From NCBI GenBank assembly GCA_002238925.1, contig MPNH01000015.1:1-64000 (forward strand): a stretch of DNA of 64,000 nt, in the 5' to 3' direction. Below are positions 33,721 through 42,529 of the stretch, piece by piece. The notes under the pieces are model-generated. The model searched no databases. It was not told the origin of the DNA and saw nothing but the letters and a program-made list of their open reading frames with translations. The position numbers and the translations under genes are program-made. Origin of the DNA: Spirochaetaceae bacterium bin103. GTDB taxonomy: Bacteria > Spirochaetota > Spirochaetia > SZUA-6 > Bin103. Every line of letters begins with the position of its first letter. Within the stretch, counting starts at the first letter, position 1.

Positions 33721-35261
33721 CCTCCGCGAGCAGGGAGTGCGGGCCGAGGTAGCCGGGCGGGCGCGGCGCCTCTGTCTGCGCCGCCAGCAGGGCGGCAGCC
33801 TGGAACAACAGGTCCTCGCGGAAATAGGGCGCCATGAACTGCACGCCGATCGGCAGCCCGCCGTCGACGATGCCCGGCACCGACAGGGCGGGATGGCCGG
33901 TCAGGTTGGCGGTGCAGGTGAACAGGTCGCCCTGCTTCTGCTGGAAGGCATCCAGGCCGGCGTCGCCGCGCGCGAACGGCGGCACCGGGAAGGTGGGCAT
34001 GAGCAGCAGGTCCACCTCGCCGAAGGCGTGCTCGAACGACCGCCGGATGAGCGTGCGGATGCGCTGCGCGCGCTGGTAGTACTGCTCCTGGAAGCCGGAG
34101 CGCAGCACGTAGGTGCCGACCAGGATGCGCAGCTTCACTTCGGCGCCGAAGCCGGCGCTGCGCGCCGCGATGGTCATCTCCTCGGCATCCGCGGAAGCGT
34201 ACCCGTCACGCACCCCGTAGCGCACGCCGTCGTAGCGCGCCAGGTTGGCGCTCGCCTCGGCGGTGGCGATGACATAGTACGCGGGGACGACGTATTCCAG
34301 CGAGCCGAGCTGCACCGGCACGCAACGGATGCCCGCCTCCTCAAGCCGCCCGCGGACCGCTTGCAGCGCGCGCCGCACCGCCGGGTCCACTCCGTCCAGC
34401 ACATCCTCCGGGATGCCCACCACGAGGCGGTCGGACGCCGCCGCCGCCGCCGGCGCCGGGTAGTCCACCGACGACTGGTCAAATTGATCGACGCCGCGCA
34501 TGGTCTCGAACGCCGCCCGTGCGGTGGCGGCGTCGGCCGCGGTTACGCCAATCACGTCCAGGGAGGAGGCGTATGCCACCAGTCCGAACCGGGACACCGC
34601 GCCGTACGTGGGCTTGAGGCCGTACACGCCGCAGAACGACGCCGGCTGCCGTACCGAGCCGCCGGTGTCGGAACCGAGTGCAAACGGCACCAGGCCGGCG
34701 GCCACCACCGCCGCGCCGGCGCGGCCCGGGCCCGCGGGCGCCGAACCGAGGTGCAAGCGCCCCCGGGCCGGCGCCCCCCACCGCCGCGGACCCGCCGCTC
34801 GAGCCGCCGGCCACCACCGTGGCATCCCAGGGATTGCGTACCGCGCCGAAACAGGAGTGTTCGCTCGACGAACCCATCCCGAATTCGTCGAGATTGGTCT
34901 TGCCCACCACATGCGCCCCCGCTCGCTGCAGCCTCGCCACCGCGGTGGCGGTATAGGGCGCCGCCAGGCCGCGCAGCAGCGCCGATCCGCACGACAGCGA
35001 GAACCCCTCCACCGCGATGTTGTCCTTGACCGCGAACGGCACCCCGGCCAGCATCTGCCCGCCGCCGGTATCGCTGCCGCGCTCGGCGGCGCCCGGGCCG
35101 GGCGCCGCGCGCGCCGCGTCCACCTCGACGAATCCGTTGATCGCCTCGTCGGCGGCCAGCACCGCCTCCTGCCAGCGGCGCGCGCCGCCATCGCGGCCCA
35201 TCACGGCCGACCATGCCGCGACGGCCGCCGGCCGCCCTTTATCGATCACGCCAGTCACCAT
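33713..35261 (-). CDS. gatA: Asp/Glu-tRNA amidotransferase subunit A, frameshifted by a duplication
   Basis: GatA hydrolyses glutamine and supplies ammonia to GatB. The amidase signature triad is present in two different frames: Lys in [13 protein letters not shown] and Ser in GGSSGGSAA read from the start at 35261, and the second Ser in [15 protein letters not shown] with the rest of the protein, which reads in another frame. The break lies at about 34715-34787, where about 73 bp of duplicated, G/C-altered sequence is inserted. Removing it restores an ordinary GatA of about 490 residues. An essential gene is unlikely to be truly broken, so this is probably a sequence error. Confidence 0.88.
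34642..34787. repeat. 73-bp duplication in gatA, one copy G/C-altered
   Basis: CACCGCCGC occurs at 34706-34714 and again at 34779-34787, offset 73 bp. On the minus strand the altered copy (34715-34787) reads like the intact copy (34642-34714), but T and C positions are replaced by G or C, for example TTTGCACTCGG versus CTTGCACCTCGG. The 73-bp insertion shifts the gatA frame by one. Confidence 0.7.
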
Positions 35262-35290
35262 GTACGTCTGAATTTCGGACTCTCGGGCAC

Positions 35291-35605
35291 CTACAGCACG
35301 TTGGGAACCGTGAAGTGATCGTCCTCATTCTCCGCCGCGGTCTCCAGGAGACGCTCCGGCGAAGCCCCGGCCCAGCGCTGCTCGGACGCCACCACCCGAT
35401 CGGGGCGCAACCGATTGCTCGGTTGCAGCGCATGCGTGGTCGGTTCCACGTCGCCGACGTCGGCCGCCGACATGACATCGAAGTAGGACAGGATCTGTTC
35501 CACCCCGGCACGAAGCAGTTCACGCTCCGACTCGCTCAGGCGCAACCGCGCCATCTGCGCAGTCACCTCAAGTTCCGCTTCGCTGAGGGTCTGCTGGTTC
35601 TCCAT
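35291..35605 (-). CDS. gatC: Asp/Glu-tRNA amidotransferase subunit C
   Basis: A 104-residue GatC, which wraps around GatA and stabilises the complex. [33 protein letters not shown] and the closing [11 protein letters not shown] are typical. I start at the ATG at 35605 ([11 protein letters not shown]); a longer frame to 35647 adds 14 unlikely residues. It is the first gene of the gatC-gatA-gatB-aspS operon and lies 29 bp upstream of gatA. Confidence 0.93.
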   Translation of the reverse strand: MENQQTLSEAELEVTAQMARLRLSESERELLRAGVEQILSYFDVMSAADVGDVEPTTHALQPSNRLRPDRVVASEQRWAGASPERLLETAAENEDDHFTVPNVL

Positions 35606-35642
35606 CGGACCTCGGGTAAGATGATTGCATGCTCGCCGCCCT

Positions 35643-35662
35643 GTCAAGCTGAGTCAAGCTGA
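35643..35662. repeat. Tandem 10-bp repeat at gatC/glucosidase divergence
   Basis: GTCAAGCTGA occurs twice head to tail, just upstream of a -35 box. GAGTCAAGCTGA also matches 12 bases of the left end of the IS1-type element (complement at 22290-22302). It may be an operator or a trace of an element end. Confidence 0.45.
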
Positions 35663-35669
35663 CCGTTAT

Positions 35670-35698
35670 TTGACCGGGGGGTGCCGCGACCGTATAGT
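35670..35698 (+). promoter_or_regulatory. Sigma70-like promoter for the glucosidase-like gene
   Basis: TTGACC at 35670-35675 and TATAGT at 35693-35698 are separated by 17 bp, about 45 bp before the gene at 35743. Confidence 0.6.
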
Positions 35699-35742
35699 CT
35701 GTAAGGATTGCACCGGCCAACGGCTCTGCCCAGCCACTCACG

Positions 35743-37203
35743 GTGCCCGCAGCCATGAGTGATGCGACACGGCAACTTGCCGTCCAAACCGACTTTCCCG
35801 AAATCAACTTCTACGACCAGGATCTCGTCAACCTCTACCAGCGTTCGTGGCACTGGATCAGCGATCAGTGGCATCACGGCACCGAGGCCAACGGGTTCGC
35901 GCCGTACTACTTCCGCTATCCGGACGCGGACCGCATCAACCAGTTCGAGACCTGCTTCTCCACCTTCTTTCTGGTCTACAGCAACCGCGCCTTTCCGGTA
36001 ACCGAACAACTCGACACCTTCTACGGCAAGCAGGAGGAGGATGGCGCCATCCGCGGCGAGTACCTGGTCGAAGACGGCACTCCGGTGTTCAGCGCAGAAA
36101 ACCCGACCGGCGTGGCGCCGCCGTTGTTCGCCTGGGCCGAGTACAACCTGTACCACAAGCTCGGCACCAAGAAGCGGCTGCGCGAGATCCTGCCCGTGCT
36201 GGAGCGCCACTTCGCGTGGCTGGAGGCCACCCACCGGCAGGAAAACGGTCTCTATTCGGTTCCCGCGGCCGCTACCATGATGGGCCACTGTCCGCGCGAC
36301 GGCTGTCACTACGCGATCGATTTCAACGCCCAGCAGGCGCTCAACGCGCTGTTCCTGTCGGCGATCGGCGATGTGCTCAACGACAAGGACACCAGCTTCA
36401 AGTACAAGCGCGCCTACTTCTCGCTGAAGACCCGTATCAGCCAGATGATGTGGGACGACGACACCGGCTTCTACTACGACCTCGACCGCGACGGGCAGCG
36501 CCTGCCGCTGCGTACCGTTGGCGCTTTCTGGACCCTGCTCGCCGCAATTCCCAACGAAGATAAGAGTGAGCGGCTCATCTCCTATCTGAACCGCCCGGAC
36601 GAGTTCGGCGTCGAGCACCCGTTCCCGACCCTGTCCGCCGCCCACGAAGGCTATTCGCGCGATGGTTCCGGTTACCGCAGCGCGGTCGTACCGCCGTTGA
36701 ACTACATGGTGATCAAGGGACTCGAGCGCTACGGCAAACACGAAGAAGCGCGCGAGTTCGCCCTGCGCCACCTGTACTACGTGCTCGACGGATTACATCC
36801 CGAGGAGAACGTGACCGGTTCGCTGTACGAGGCTTACGCGCCGCAACAGGAAGGGCCGGCGAGGGGGCCCGACGACAACGGCTTCCCGCGCCGGCTTCTG
36901 ATGGCCTACTGCGCGGTCAGCACGGTGGCACTGATGATCGAAAACGTGGTCGGGCTGTATATCTCGCTGCCGCGCAAGACGGTCGACTGGCGCATTCCGA
37001 TCATGGAGATCATGGGCATCGAAAACCTGCAGTTGAAGCGCAACCTGATCTCCATTGTCAGCGCCAAGAGTTCGCGCGGCTGGGAGATCCGGCTGGAGTC
37101 GGAGAAGCTGTATTACCTGACCATCAACGTGTTGCGCGAAGGCCGCCGCAAGACGCTGCCGATCCCGTCCGGGAAGTGCTCCATTCTGATCGACAAGATC
37201 TAA
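35743..37203 (+). CDS. GH63/GH37-like alpha-glycosidase
   Basis: A 486-residue cytoplasmic protein with the alternating-helix pattern of an (alpha/alpha)6 barrel. YRSAVVPPLNYMVIKGLERY, the W/F-rich MMWDDDTGFYYDLDRDGQ segment and NGFPRRLLMAYCAVSTVALMIENVVG recall trehalase and mannosylglycerate/glucosidase enzymes of families GH37 and GH63. Catalytic acids are probably among the D and E of MMWDDDTGFYYD and a later EGYSRDGSGY, but I cannot assign them. ATG at 35743 or at 35755 (MSDATRQL) may be the start. An own promoter lies upstream. Confidence 0.72.
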   Translation: MPAAMSDATRQLAVQTDFPEINFYDQDLVNLYQRSWHWISDQWHHGTEANGFAPYYFRYPDADRINQFETCFSTFFLVYSNRAFPVTEQLDTFYGKQEEDGAIRGEYLVEDGTPVFSAENPTGVAPPLFAWAEYNLYHKLGTKKRLREILPVLERHFAWLEATHRQENGLYSVPAAATMMGHCPRDGCHYAIDFNAQQALNALFLSAIGDVLNDKDTSFKYKRAYFSLKTRISQMMWDDDTGFYYDLDRDGQRLPLRTVGAFWTLLAAIPNEDKSERLISYLNRPDEFGVEHPFPTLSAAHEGYSRDGSGYRSAVVPPLNYMVIKGLERYGKHEEAREFALRHLYYVLDGLHPEENVTGSLYEAYAPQQEGPARGPDDNGFPRRLLMAYCAVSTVALMIENVVGLYISLPRKTVDWRIPIMEIMGIENLQLKRNLISIVSAKSSRGWEIRLESEKLYYLTINVLREGRRKTLPIPSGKCSILIDKI

Positions 37204-37691
37204 CGCGAGTCGCCCGTCAACGATGCCGGCCGGCAGTTCTGCGGCCGGCGCCATGCACCCCTCCCGAGCACTGTCCGCCGCCCGGCGCAGCCCCCGAACC
37301 GCACCCGAGCCCGCACGCTGCCCTGCATTAACTACCGCTCCGGGCCGGGTTCGCTCGTGTGCAACCGGCAACGCGGCGCCTCGTTTGGTGCAGCACCGCT
37401 TCAGCTGTCCACCGGTTGTCCGATTGCCTGTTCTGTGCACCAAATCACGCCTCGCGGCGACCCGGTCGAAACTGACGATCTGTCCGCCACGGAGGCGCCC
37501 GCCACCGTTTCAGGTATTCCCGCGAGGGGCCGCGGCCGCGGTGCAGCCGGCTGCCGATCAGGGTGTCCGACCCCGTAGCGGACGGGCCGCGGGATCACCG
37601 TCCCTCCACACGGGCGGCCGCCCGGGCGTAGCAAACCGCGCCGCGTGCATACGTTACGGGCACTGGGCCCGTTCACGCCGTGGGCCGGGCC
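37204..37691. other. Intergenic region; hairpin after the glucosidase gene
   Basis: GCCGGCCG at 37225-37232 and CGGCCGGC at 37242-37249 form a strong hairpin just after the stop, without a T tract. The remainder to the LytTR promoter has short overlapping frames only, and I see no gene. Confidence 0.5.
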
Positions 37692-37729
37692 GTTCCGGTT
37701 GAAGGGAATGTAGCGGAATGCTATGCTAT
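37692..37729 (+). promoter_or_regulatory. Promoter region shared with the paralogous LytTR gene
   Basis: A 38-bp block starting GTTCC and ending GAATGCTATGCTAT has a counterpart of exactly the same length upstream of the second LytTR gene (43714-43751, minus strand). GTTG and TATGCT stand in -35 and -10 like positions. The block lies 158 bp upstream of the ATG; the long leader could hold regulatory sites. Confidence 0.55.
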
Positions 37730-37887
37730 AGCAGTACTTAGAAGCGATTAAGCGGTCCAGCGACGGGTGCCTTGAGGCTGTTTCGGAGGTCCTCTCCGGC
37801 AGCGCCGGGGTTGCCGGCGCACAACTGGCGCATGCGCACGAACGGTGGGCATCTTGCGTACACGACCGACAGGGGGCTGACCAGGGC

Positions 37888-38907
37888 ATGAACGCCATTT
37901 CGAAGGACACGCCGCGTTCCATGCAGTTCGCGTATCGCGAATTGCTCACACCAGGAATGGCCGTGGCGTCGGGGGCCGTCGCGGCGTTCCTCCTGGCGCA
38001 CTACACTATCTTGGGCCCTTTGGGCACCAGCGGAACCATGAACTGGGTCGAGCGGCTGGGCTTTTGGGCGGCGGTCGGCGTGCTGCAGTATCCGGTGTGC
38101 TACGCGTCCGGCGCGTTGACGCTCTATATCGTGCGCAACCGTCCCAAGGTGCAGATCTGGATGGCGCTGATCGTCATGGTCTTGCTGCTGTCCGCATCAT
38201 GTTCCGCCATTGTGATCACCATTCACGGGCTGTTCAGCGCAGGACGCTGGCCGGAGATCCCGCTTCCGAAGCTGTATGGCCTGTGCGCACTCAATCTGTT
38301 CTCCGCGGTGGCTCTTCTGTATTACGTGTTCTGCGTTCGCCTCTCCGTCAGGCCGGGCACGGCGGCAGCCGCTGCTGACTCCTTGCCGACGGATTCCGAC
38401 GCTCGCAGCGTGGCCGCTCTGCCGGTTGTGGAGCCGGCGGCCGAGGAATCCCCGGCGGCGCGCGCCGCCCCCTTGCCCACCGCTCCACCTCAGGAAGCCG
38501 GCGCGGCGGCCGATGGGCGCGCCGGCGCGCAGGCGGCGAGCAGGTTCTTCGACCGCTTGCCCGACGAGATCGGACGCGACATCATCTACCTGTCGGCGGC
38601 CGCTCACTACGTGGACGTGATTACCGCAGACGGCAGCGCCTCGATCCTGTTGCGCTTCTCGGACGCGGTCTCGGAACTTGGCGAGCTGGGCATCAGGGTG
38701 CACCGCTCCTATTGGGTAGCGTACGGTCACGTCAAGCAGGCATTCCGGCGCGACGGGCGGACGATGCTGCGCCTTACCGGCGAGCACGAAGTGCGGGTTG
38801 GCCGCAACTTTCTTCCCGAGGTACGGGCCGCGGTGCCAAAGGCCTGGATCCGCGCGCGGCGGCGCGTCGTGCACGGCGCCGCGCCTACATCGAACACAAC
38901 GTCCTGA
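37888..38907 (+). CDS. Membrane LytTR-domain regulator, copy 1
   Basis: A 339-residue protein: four or so membrane segments in residues 25-160 (AVAAFLLAHYTILGP, AAVGVLQYPVCYASGALTLY, IWMALIVMVLLLSAS, LYYVFCVRLSV), an Ala/Pro/Glu-rich linker, and a C-terminal LytTR DNA-binding domain from about residue 235 (IIYLSAAAHYVDVITADGSA through LTGEHEVRVGRNFLPEVR). It is probably a membrane-embedded transcription regulator that binds direct repeats upstream of its targets. It is closely related to the protein at 42530-43564 (shared MQFAYRELL, TMNWxERLG, PVCYA). Confidence 0.88.
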   Translation: MNAISKDTPRSMQFAYRELLTPGMAVASGAVAAFLLAHYTILGPLGTSGTMNWVERLGFWAAVGVLQYPVCYASGALTLYIVRNRPKVQIWMALIVMVLLLSASCSAIVITIHGLFSAGRWPEIPLPKLYGLCALNLFSAVALLYYVFCVRLSVRPGTAAAAADSLPTDSDARSVAALPVVEPAAEESPAARAAPLPTAPPQEAGAAADGRAGAQAASRFFDRLPDEIGRDIIYLSAAAHYVDVITADGSASILLRFSDAVSELGELGIRVHRSYWVAYGHVKQAFRRDGRTMLRLTGEHEVRVGRNFLPEVRAAVPKAWIRARRRVVHGAAPTSNTTS

Positions 38908-38946
38908 GTCGGCCCCGGGCGCGGTGCTCTTCACCACGGGCTGCTA

Positions 38947-39537
38947 CTAGTCGAGGCGCACGCGCCCGCGCAATGCCCGGCTCACGGTAAGCCGGTCGGA
39001 GTACTCCAGATCGCTGCCGACCGGCAACCCGTGGGCAAGTTGCGAAACTGCCACTTCCAGGTCCTTGAGCTGCTTGGCCAGCAGCAACGCCGTTGCCTCG
39101 CCCTCCACCGTCGCGTTGGTGGCCACGATCACCTCTCGTATTCCTTCCTCGCGCACGCGCCGCAGTAGCCGGTCAATGCGCAGATCCTCTGGGCCGATGC
39201 CCTCCAGGGGAGAGAGCACTCCCATCAGCACATGGTAGCGGCCGCGAAACTCGCCGGTCGCCTCGATCGTGGCAATATCCTGCGGCTGCTCGACGACGCA
39301 CACGCGGTCCGGGTCGCGCGACGGATCGACGCAGATATCACAGCGCTCCGCCTCGGTATAAGCACCGCAGATGGCGCATGGCCGAATGCACTCGCGCAGG
39401 GCGGCGAGGTCCGCGGCCAGCGCACGCACATAGGAGAGGTCGGCGCGCAGCAGGTAGTAGGCCAGCCGGGCCGCGCTCTTGCGTCCCAGGCCCGGCAACT
39501 TGGCCAGCGCCGTGATCACCCGGTCGAGACTGGTCAC
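38947..39537 (-). CDS. recR: Recombination mediator protein RecR
   Basis: A 196-residue RecR, part of RecFOR-type recombination repair. It starts with GTG at 39537. The helix-hairpin-helix ALAKLPGLGRKSAARLAYYLL, the Cys4 zinc finger CIRPCAICGAYTEAERCDIC and the Toprim domain (VCVVEQPQDIATIEATGEFRG, VIVATNATVEGEATALLL) are all present. It is the last gene of a dnaX-ybaB-recR run, a very widely conserved order. Confidence 0.95.
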   Translation of the reverse strand: MTSLDRVITALAKLPGLGRKSAARLAYYLLRADLSYVRALAADLAALRECIRPCAICGAYTEAERCDICVDPSRDPDRVCVVEQPQDIATIEATGEFRGRYHVLMGVLSPLEGIGPEDLRIDRLLRRVREEGIREVIVATNATVEGEATALLLAKQLKDLEVAVSQLAHGLPVGSDLEYSDRLTVSRALRGRVRLD

Positions 39538-39550
39538 GGGCGACGCGGGC

Positions 39551-39874
39551 TCATGCTCCGAACAGGCCCGGAGGCAATGGCATGCCGCCGAGCACTGAAC
39601 TGAATTCGCCCCGCAGGTGCTCTTTGACCTTGGCAACCGCGTCCGTGAACGCCGCGCGGACCAGATCCTCCAGCATCTCCCGTTCCTGGCGATCGATCAC
39701 GTCGGGAGATATGCGCAGGTCGACCACCTCCAGGTGCCCGTTGAGCACCACCTCGACCATGTCGCCGCCGGCGTTTCCGGTGACCCGGACCTCGCGCAGC
39801 TTCTCCTCCATGTCGCCCATGTTGCGCTGCAGTCCCTGAATCGCTTTCAGGAAATCGAGAGGGTTAGATGCCAT
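39551..39874 (-). CDS. ybaB: YbaB/EbfC-family nucleoid-associated protein
   Basis: A 107-residue DNA-binding protein. NPLDFLKAIQGLQRNMGDME, VEVVLNGHLEVVDLRISPDV and the C-terminal LPPGLFGA match the family, which forms dimers that bind and bridge DNA. Its start overlaps the dnaX stop by 11 bp, and recR follows 13 bp later. Confidence 0.92.
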   Translation of the reverse strand: MASNPLDFLKAIQGLQRNMGDMEEKLREVRVTGNAGGDMVEVVLNGHLEVVDLRISPDVIDRQEREMLEDLVRAAFTDAVAKVKEHLRGEFSSVLGGMPLPPGLFGA

Positions 39875-41684
39875 GCGCTATCTCCTTGACCACCTCGCCG
39901 CGAAATATCTTGCAAAAGCGCTCGACGTCGGCGTGTTCCGGTGCCGCCGCGGGCGCGCCTGCGGCCACGGCAACCGGGTCGCGACGGTAGTCTACCCCAA
40001 CGCTCACCGCCCGGCCCAGGATGTCGCTCGCGACCGCCGCCACCGCCTGCTGTGCGTTCACCACCTGGCCGCCGGCGTACCGGTCGGCGGCGGCGAATGT
40101 CATCGTGACGCGGTCGGCCGCCACCACCGCAGCCACCGCCCGTTCGACCGCCGCCGCCAGCGACATCTGGTTCTGCGCCCGCACCCGGGCGCCGATCTGG
40201 TGCAGCACGTCCGGCGGCCCACCGTCCGGCAACGCCTGCGCGGCACCGTCGGGGCTCTCGCGCCGCGGCGGTGCATCGGCGGCCGCGGCGGTGGGCGGTC
40301 CGTGCCGCGGCGTTGACTCGGGTGCGGGACCGTTCCGCGCCTGGGCAGCGCCGGTCCCGGCAGCTCCGGCGGCGGGGGCCTGCCGGTGGCCGCCCGCCGG
40401 CGTGCCACCCGGCGCACCCGACTCCGGCGGTGCGGCACCGTTCCCCCGCGCGGTGCCGGCCGGCCGCGGTCCGTCCCGGGGTGGCCCGGCGGGTGACGCC
40501 GGGGGCTGCTCCGCCGGCCCGCCGCCGGTGTCGGCGTCACCGGCGAACGCGCCCTTGATGGCGTGCACCTCGGCGAGCAGTTCGTCCGGGGTAACCAGGC
40601 CCATCACACGTGCCAGCCGGCTCAGCAACAGCTCAAGCTCGAAGCGCGGACTAACCGACTGCTTCAGGTTGCGATACACTTCGAGCAGCATCTCGCCGGC
40701 GAGTTCGAGCTTGCCGACCGACAGCCGTGCACGCGCCTCGGCGCTGAAGCTGGCCTCCGGGTACCCCAGGATACCCGGCCGCGTTACACGGTGGCGCAAC
40801 AGCAGTAGAGAACGGAGGTAGTCGGCGAGCGCGACAACGAAACGTTCTACCGACACGCCCCGCTCCAGGATCTCGTCGGCCAGCGCAAGCATCGCGTTGG
40901 CGTCATCACTGCCGATCAGGGCACCCACCCGGTTGAGCTCGTCCATGCTGAGCGCGCCGATGGTGTCGCGAATCGCATCGATCCCGATCCGCCGGGCGCC
41001 GGCGAACGAGACAATCTGGTCGAACGTGGTGTAGGCGTCACGCAGTGAGCCGTCCGACTCCTTGGCGATCCAGATCAACGCCTCGTCGTCCGCTTCCAGG
41101 CCCGTTTCCGCGGCCACCTCGGCGAGCCGGTCGCGGATCTCGTCGGTGGAGAACAGGCGAAAGGTGAACTGCTGACAGCGCGAGCGGATGGTGGCCGGCA
41201 CCTTGTGGATCTCGGTGGTCGCGAAGATGAACACCACGTAGGGCGGCGGCTCCTCAATGGTCTTCAGCAGCGCGTTGAAAGCGCTGGTGGACAGCATGTG
41301 CACCTCGTCAATGATGTACACCTTGTAGCGGGCCGCGGCCGGGGGAAACAGCACCTCGTCCTTGATCGCCCGCACGTCGTCGACCCCGGTGTTGGAGGCA
41401 CCGTCGATTTCGATTACGTCAAGCGATGAGCCTGCGCTTATCTCCTTGCATTCGTTGCAGTCGTCGCACGGAGAGACGGTCGGCCCGGTGGCGCAGTTCA
41501 GGGCCCGGGCCAAGACCCGGGCGGCGGAAGTCTTGCCCACGCCGCGCGGGCCGGAGAACAGGAAGGCGTGCGCGATCTGCTGCCGCTCGATGGCGCCGCG
41601 CAGGGTAGCCACGACGAACTCCTGGCCCACGATCTGCTCGAATGAGCGCGGACGCTTGCGCGTCGCGGTTACTTCGTAGGCCAT
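39864..41684 (-). CDS. dnaX: DNA polymerase III gamma/tau subunit
   Basis: A 606-residue clamp-loader ATPase. Walker A is GPRGVGKTSAARVL near residue 46, the zinc module is CATGPTVSPCDDCNEC, Walker B is VYIIDEVHMLS and the sensor region follows (FIFATTEIHKVPATIRSRCQQF). After the collar domain, residues 375-490 form a long Pro/Gly/Ala-rich linker. The C-terminal part (QMSLAAAVERAVAAVV) is probably the tau-specific domain. The N-terminus YEVTATRKRPRSFEQIVGQ fits the family start. It is encoded just after ffs. Confidence 0.95.
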   Translation of the reverse strand: MAYEVTATRKRPRSFEQIVGQEFVVATLRGAIERQQIAHAFLFSGPRGVGKTSAARVLARALNCATGPTVSPCDDCNECKEISAGSSLDVIEIDGASNTGVDDVRAIKDEVLFPPAAARYKVYIIDEVHMLSTSAFNALLKTIEEPPPYVVFIFATTEIHKVPATIRSRCQQFTFRLFSTDEIRDRLAEVAAETGLEADDEALIWIAKESDGSLRDAYTTFDQIVSFAGARRIGIDAIRDTIGALSMDELNRVGALIGSDDANAMLALADEILERGVSVERFVVALADYLRSLLLLRHRVTRPGILGYPEASFSAEARARLSVGKLELAGEMLLEVYRNLKQSVSPRFELELLLSRLARVMGLVTPDELLAEVHAIKGAFAGDADTGGGPAEQPPASPAGPPRDGPRPAGTARGNGAAPPESGAPGGTPAGGHRQAPAAGAAGTGAAQARNGPAPESTPRHGPPTAAAADAPPRRESPDGAAQALPDGGPPDVLHQIGARVRAQNQMSLAAAVERAVAAVVAADRVTMTFAAADRYAGGQVVNAQQAVAAVASDILGRAVSVGVDYRRDPVAVAAGAPAAAPEHADVERFCKIFRGEVVKEIAHGI

Positions 41685-41698
41685 CGCCCCTCACACAA

Positions 41699-41720
41699 GA
41701 AAAAAAGGCCCTCTGGCCGC
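41699..41720 (-). terminator. Terminator of the SRP RNA gene
   Basis: On the minus strand GGCC, a short AGAG loop and GGCC are followed by TTTTTTT. It lies between ffs and the dnaX start, so dnaX must be expressed by readthrough or its own start site. Confidence 0.75.
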
Positions 41721-41721
41721 C

Positions 41722-41812
41722 GCCGATTGATTACGGCTCCTGCCCGCGTCGCTTACCGCTGCTACCTTCCGGTCCTGACGGGGTTGGGCGGACGAGCATA
41801 GCGTAGATCGGA
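41722..41812 (-). ncRNA. ffs: Signal recognition particle RNA, small bacterial type
   Basis: The minus strand contains the diagnostic SRP core: GTCAGGACCGGAAGG (GGAA tetraloop) followed by AGCAGCGGTAA, with flanking complementary GC-rich arms. This RNA binds Ffh and targets membrane and secreted proteins. The outer ends are approximate. The order ffs-dnaX-ybaB-recR is conserved in many bacteria. Confidence 0.9.
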
Positions 41813-41832
41813 GACGAACCAGATGGGCTTTC

Positions 41833-41920
41833 CGGAGAGAGTGGGATTCGAACCCACGGTACCCGTTATGAGTACACACGCTTTCCAAGCGTGCACCTTC
41901 GGCCCCTCGGTCATCTCTCC
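41833..41920 (-). tRNA. tRNA-Ser(GGA)
   Basis: Acceptor GGAGAGA/TCTCTCC, anticodon loop TTGGAAA in a CACGC/GCGTG stem, a long variable arm and T-arm GTGGGTTCGAATCCCAC. Discriminator G. It is the last tRNA of the cluster before ffs. Confidence 0.93.
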
Positions 41921-41978
41921 TGGGACCGGCTCCAGCGCCCCCCGTTTGCGGTGCAGGTGCCGCGCTGCCGCCCCGAAG

Positions 41979-42068
41979 CGGAGAGAGTGGGATTCGAACC
42001 CACGGAGCCAGCATACGCGGCTCAACGGATTTCGAGTCCGCCCGATTCAACCGCTCTCGCATCTCTCC
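41979..42068 (-). tRNA. tRNA-Ser(CGA)
   Basis: Acceptor GGAGAGA/TCTCTCC, anticodon loop CTCGAAA in a CGGA/TCCG stem, long variable arm, T-arm GTGGGTTCGAATCCCAC, discriminator G. Confidence 0.93.
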
Positions 42069-42107
42069 GTACACGGTGCAATCCGCTGACGGATTGCGCT
42101 GCGTCTG

Positions 42108-42182
42108 CGTGCCCAAGAGGACTCGAACCTCTGACCTCTAGATCCGCAATCTAACGCTCTATCCAGACTGAGCTATGGGCAC
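42108..42182 (-). tRNA. tRNA-Arg(GCG)
   Basis: Acceptor GTGCCCA/TGGGCAC, D-arm GCTC...GAGC with the Arg-type GGATA loop, anticodon loop TTGCGGA (anticodon GCG, G37), T-arm AGAGGTTCGAGTCCTCT. Most bacteria use ACG here, deaminated to ICG by TadA; a G at position 34 is unusual. Confidence 0.88.
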
Positions 42183-42216
42183 GGGCAATGGCACGACGGC
42201 CTGCCGCCGCACCGTT

Positions 42217-42303
<87 letters not shown>

Positions 42304-42332
42304 CGGGTCGTGCACGCCCTGAGCGGCTGTTG

Positions 42333-42417
42333 CGGAGAGGGAGGGATTCGAACCCCCGGAACACAATGGCTCAACGGTTTTCAAGACCGCCTCCTTCGAC
42401 CACTCGGACACCTCTCC
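42333..42417 (-). tRNA. tRNA-Ser(TGA)
   Basis: Acceptor GGAGAGG/CCTCTCC, anticodon loop CTTGAAA in a CGGT/ACCG stem, long variable arm, T-loop TTCGAAT, discriminator G. First gene of the tRNA run. Confidence 0.93.
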
Positions 42418-42446
42418 GAGACTCAAGCACACTACCGGAGTTGCAG

Positions 42447-42475
42447 AATATAGTTTCCGCATACCTGCTTGTCAA
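42447..42475 (-). promoter_or_regulatory. Consensus sigma70 promoter of the tRNA operon
   Basis: On the minus strand a perfect -35 TTGACA (42470-42475) and TATATT -10 (42447-42452) are separated by 17 bp. It points into the tRNA-Ser(TGA) gene 30 bp downstream and probably drives the whole tRNA-ffs run. Confidence 0.8.
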
Positions 42476-42529
42476 TCCGCCCGCGACCGCAACGGACCGC
42501 ATCGCTGCCCACCACGGCTGCTACTCCGG

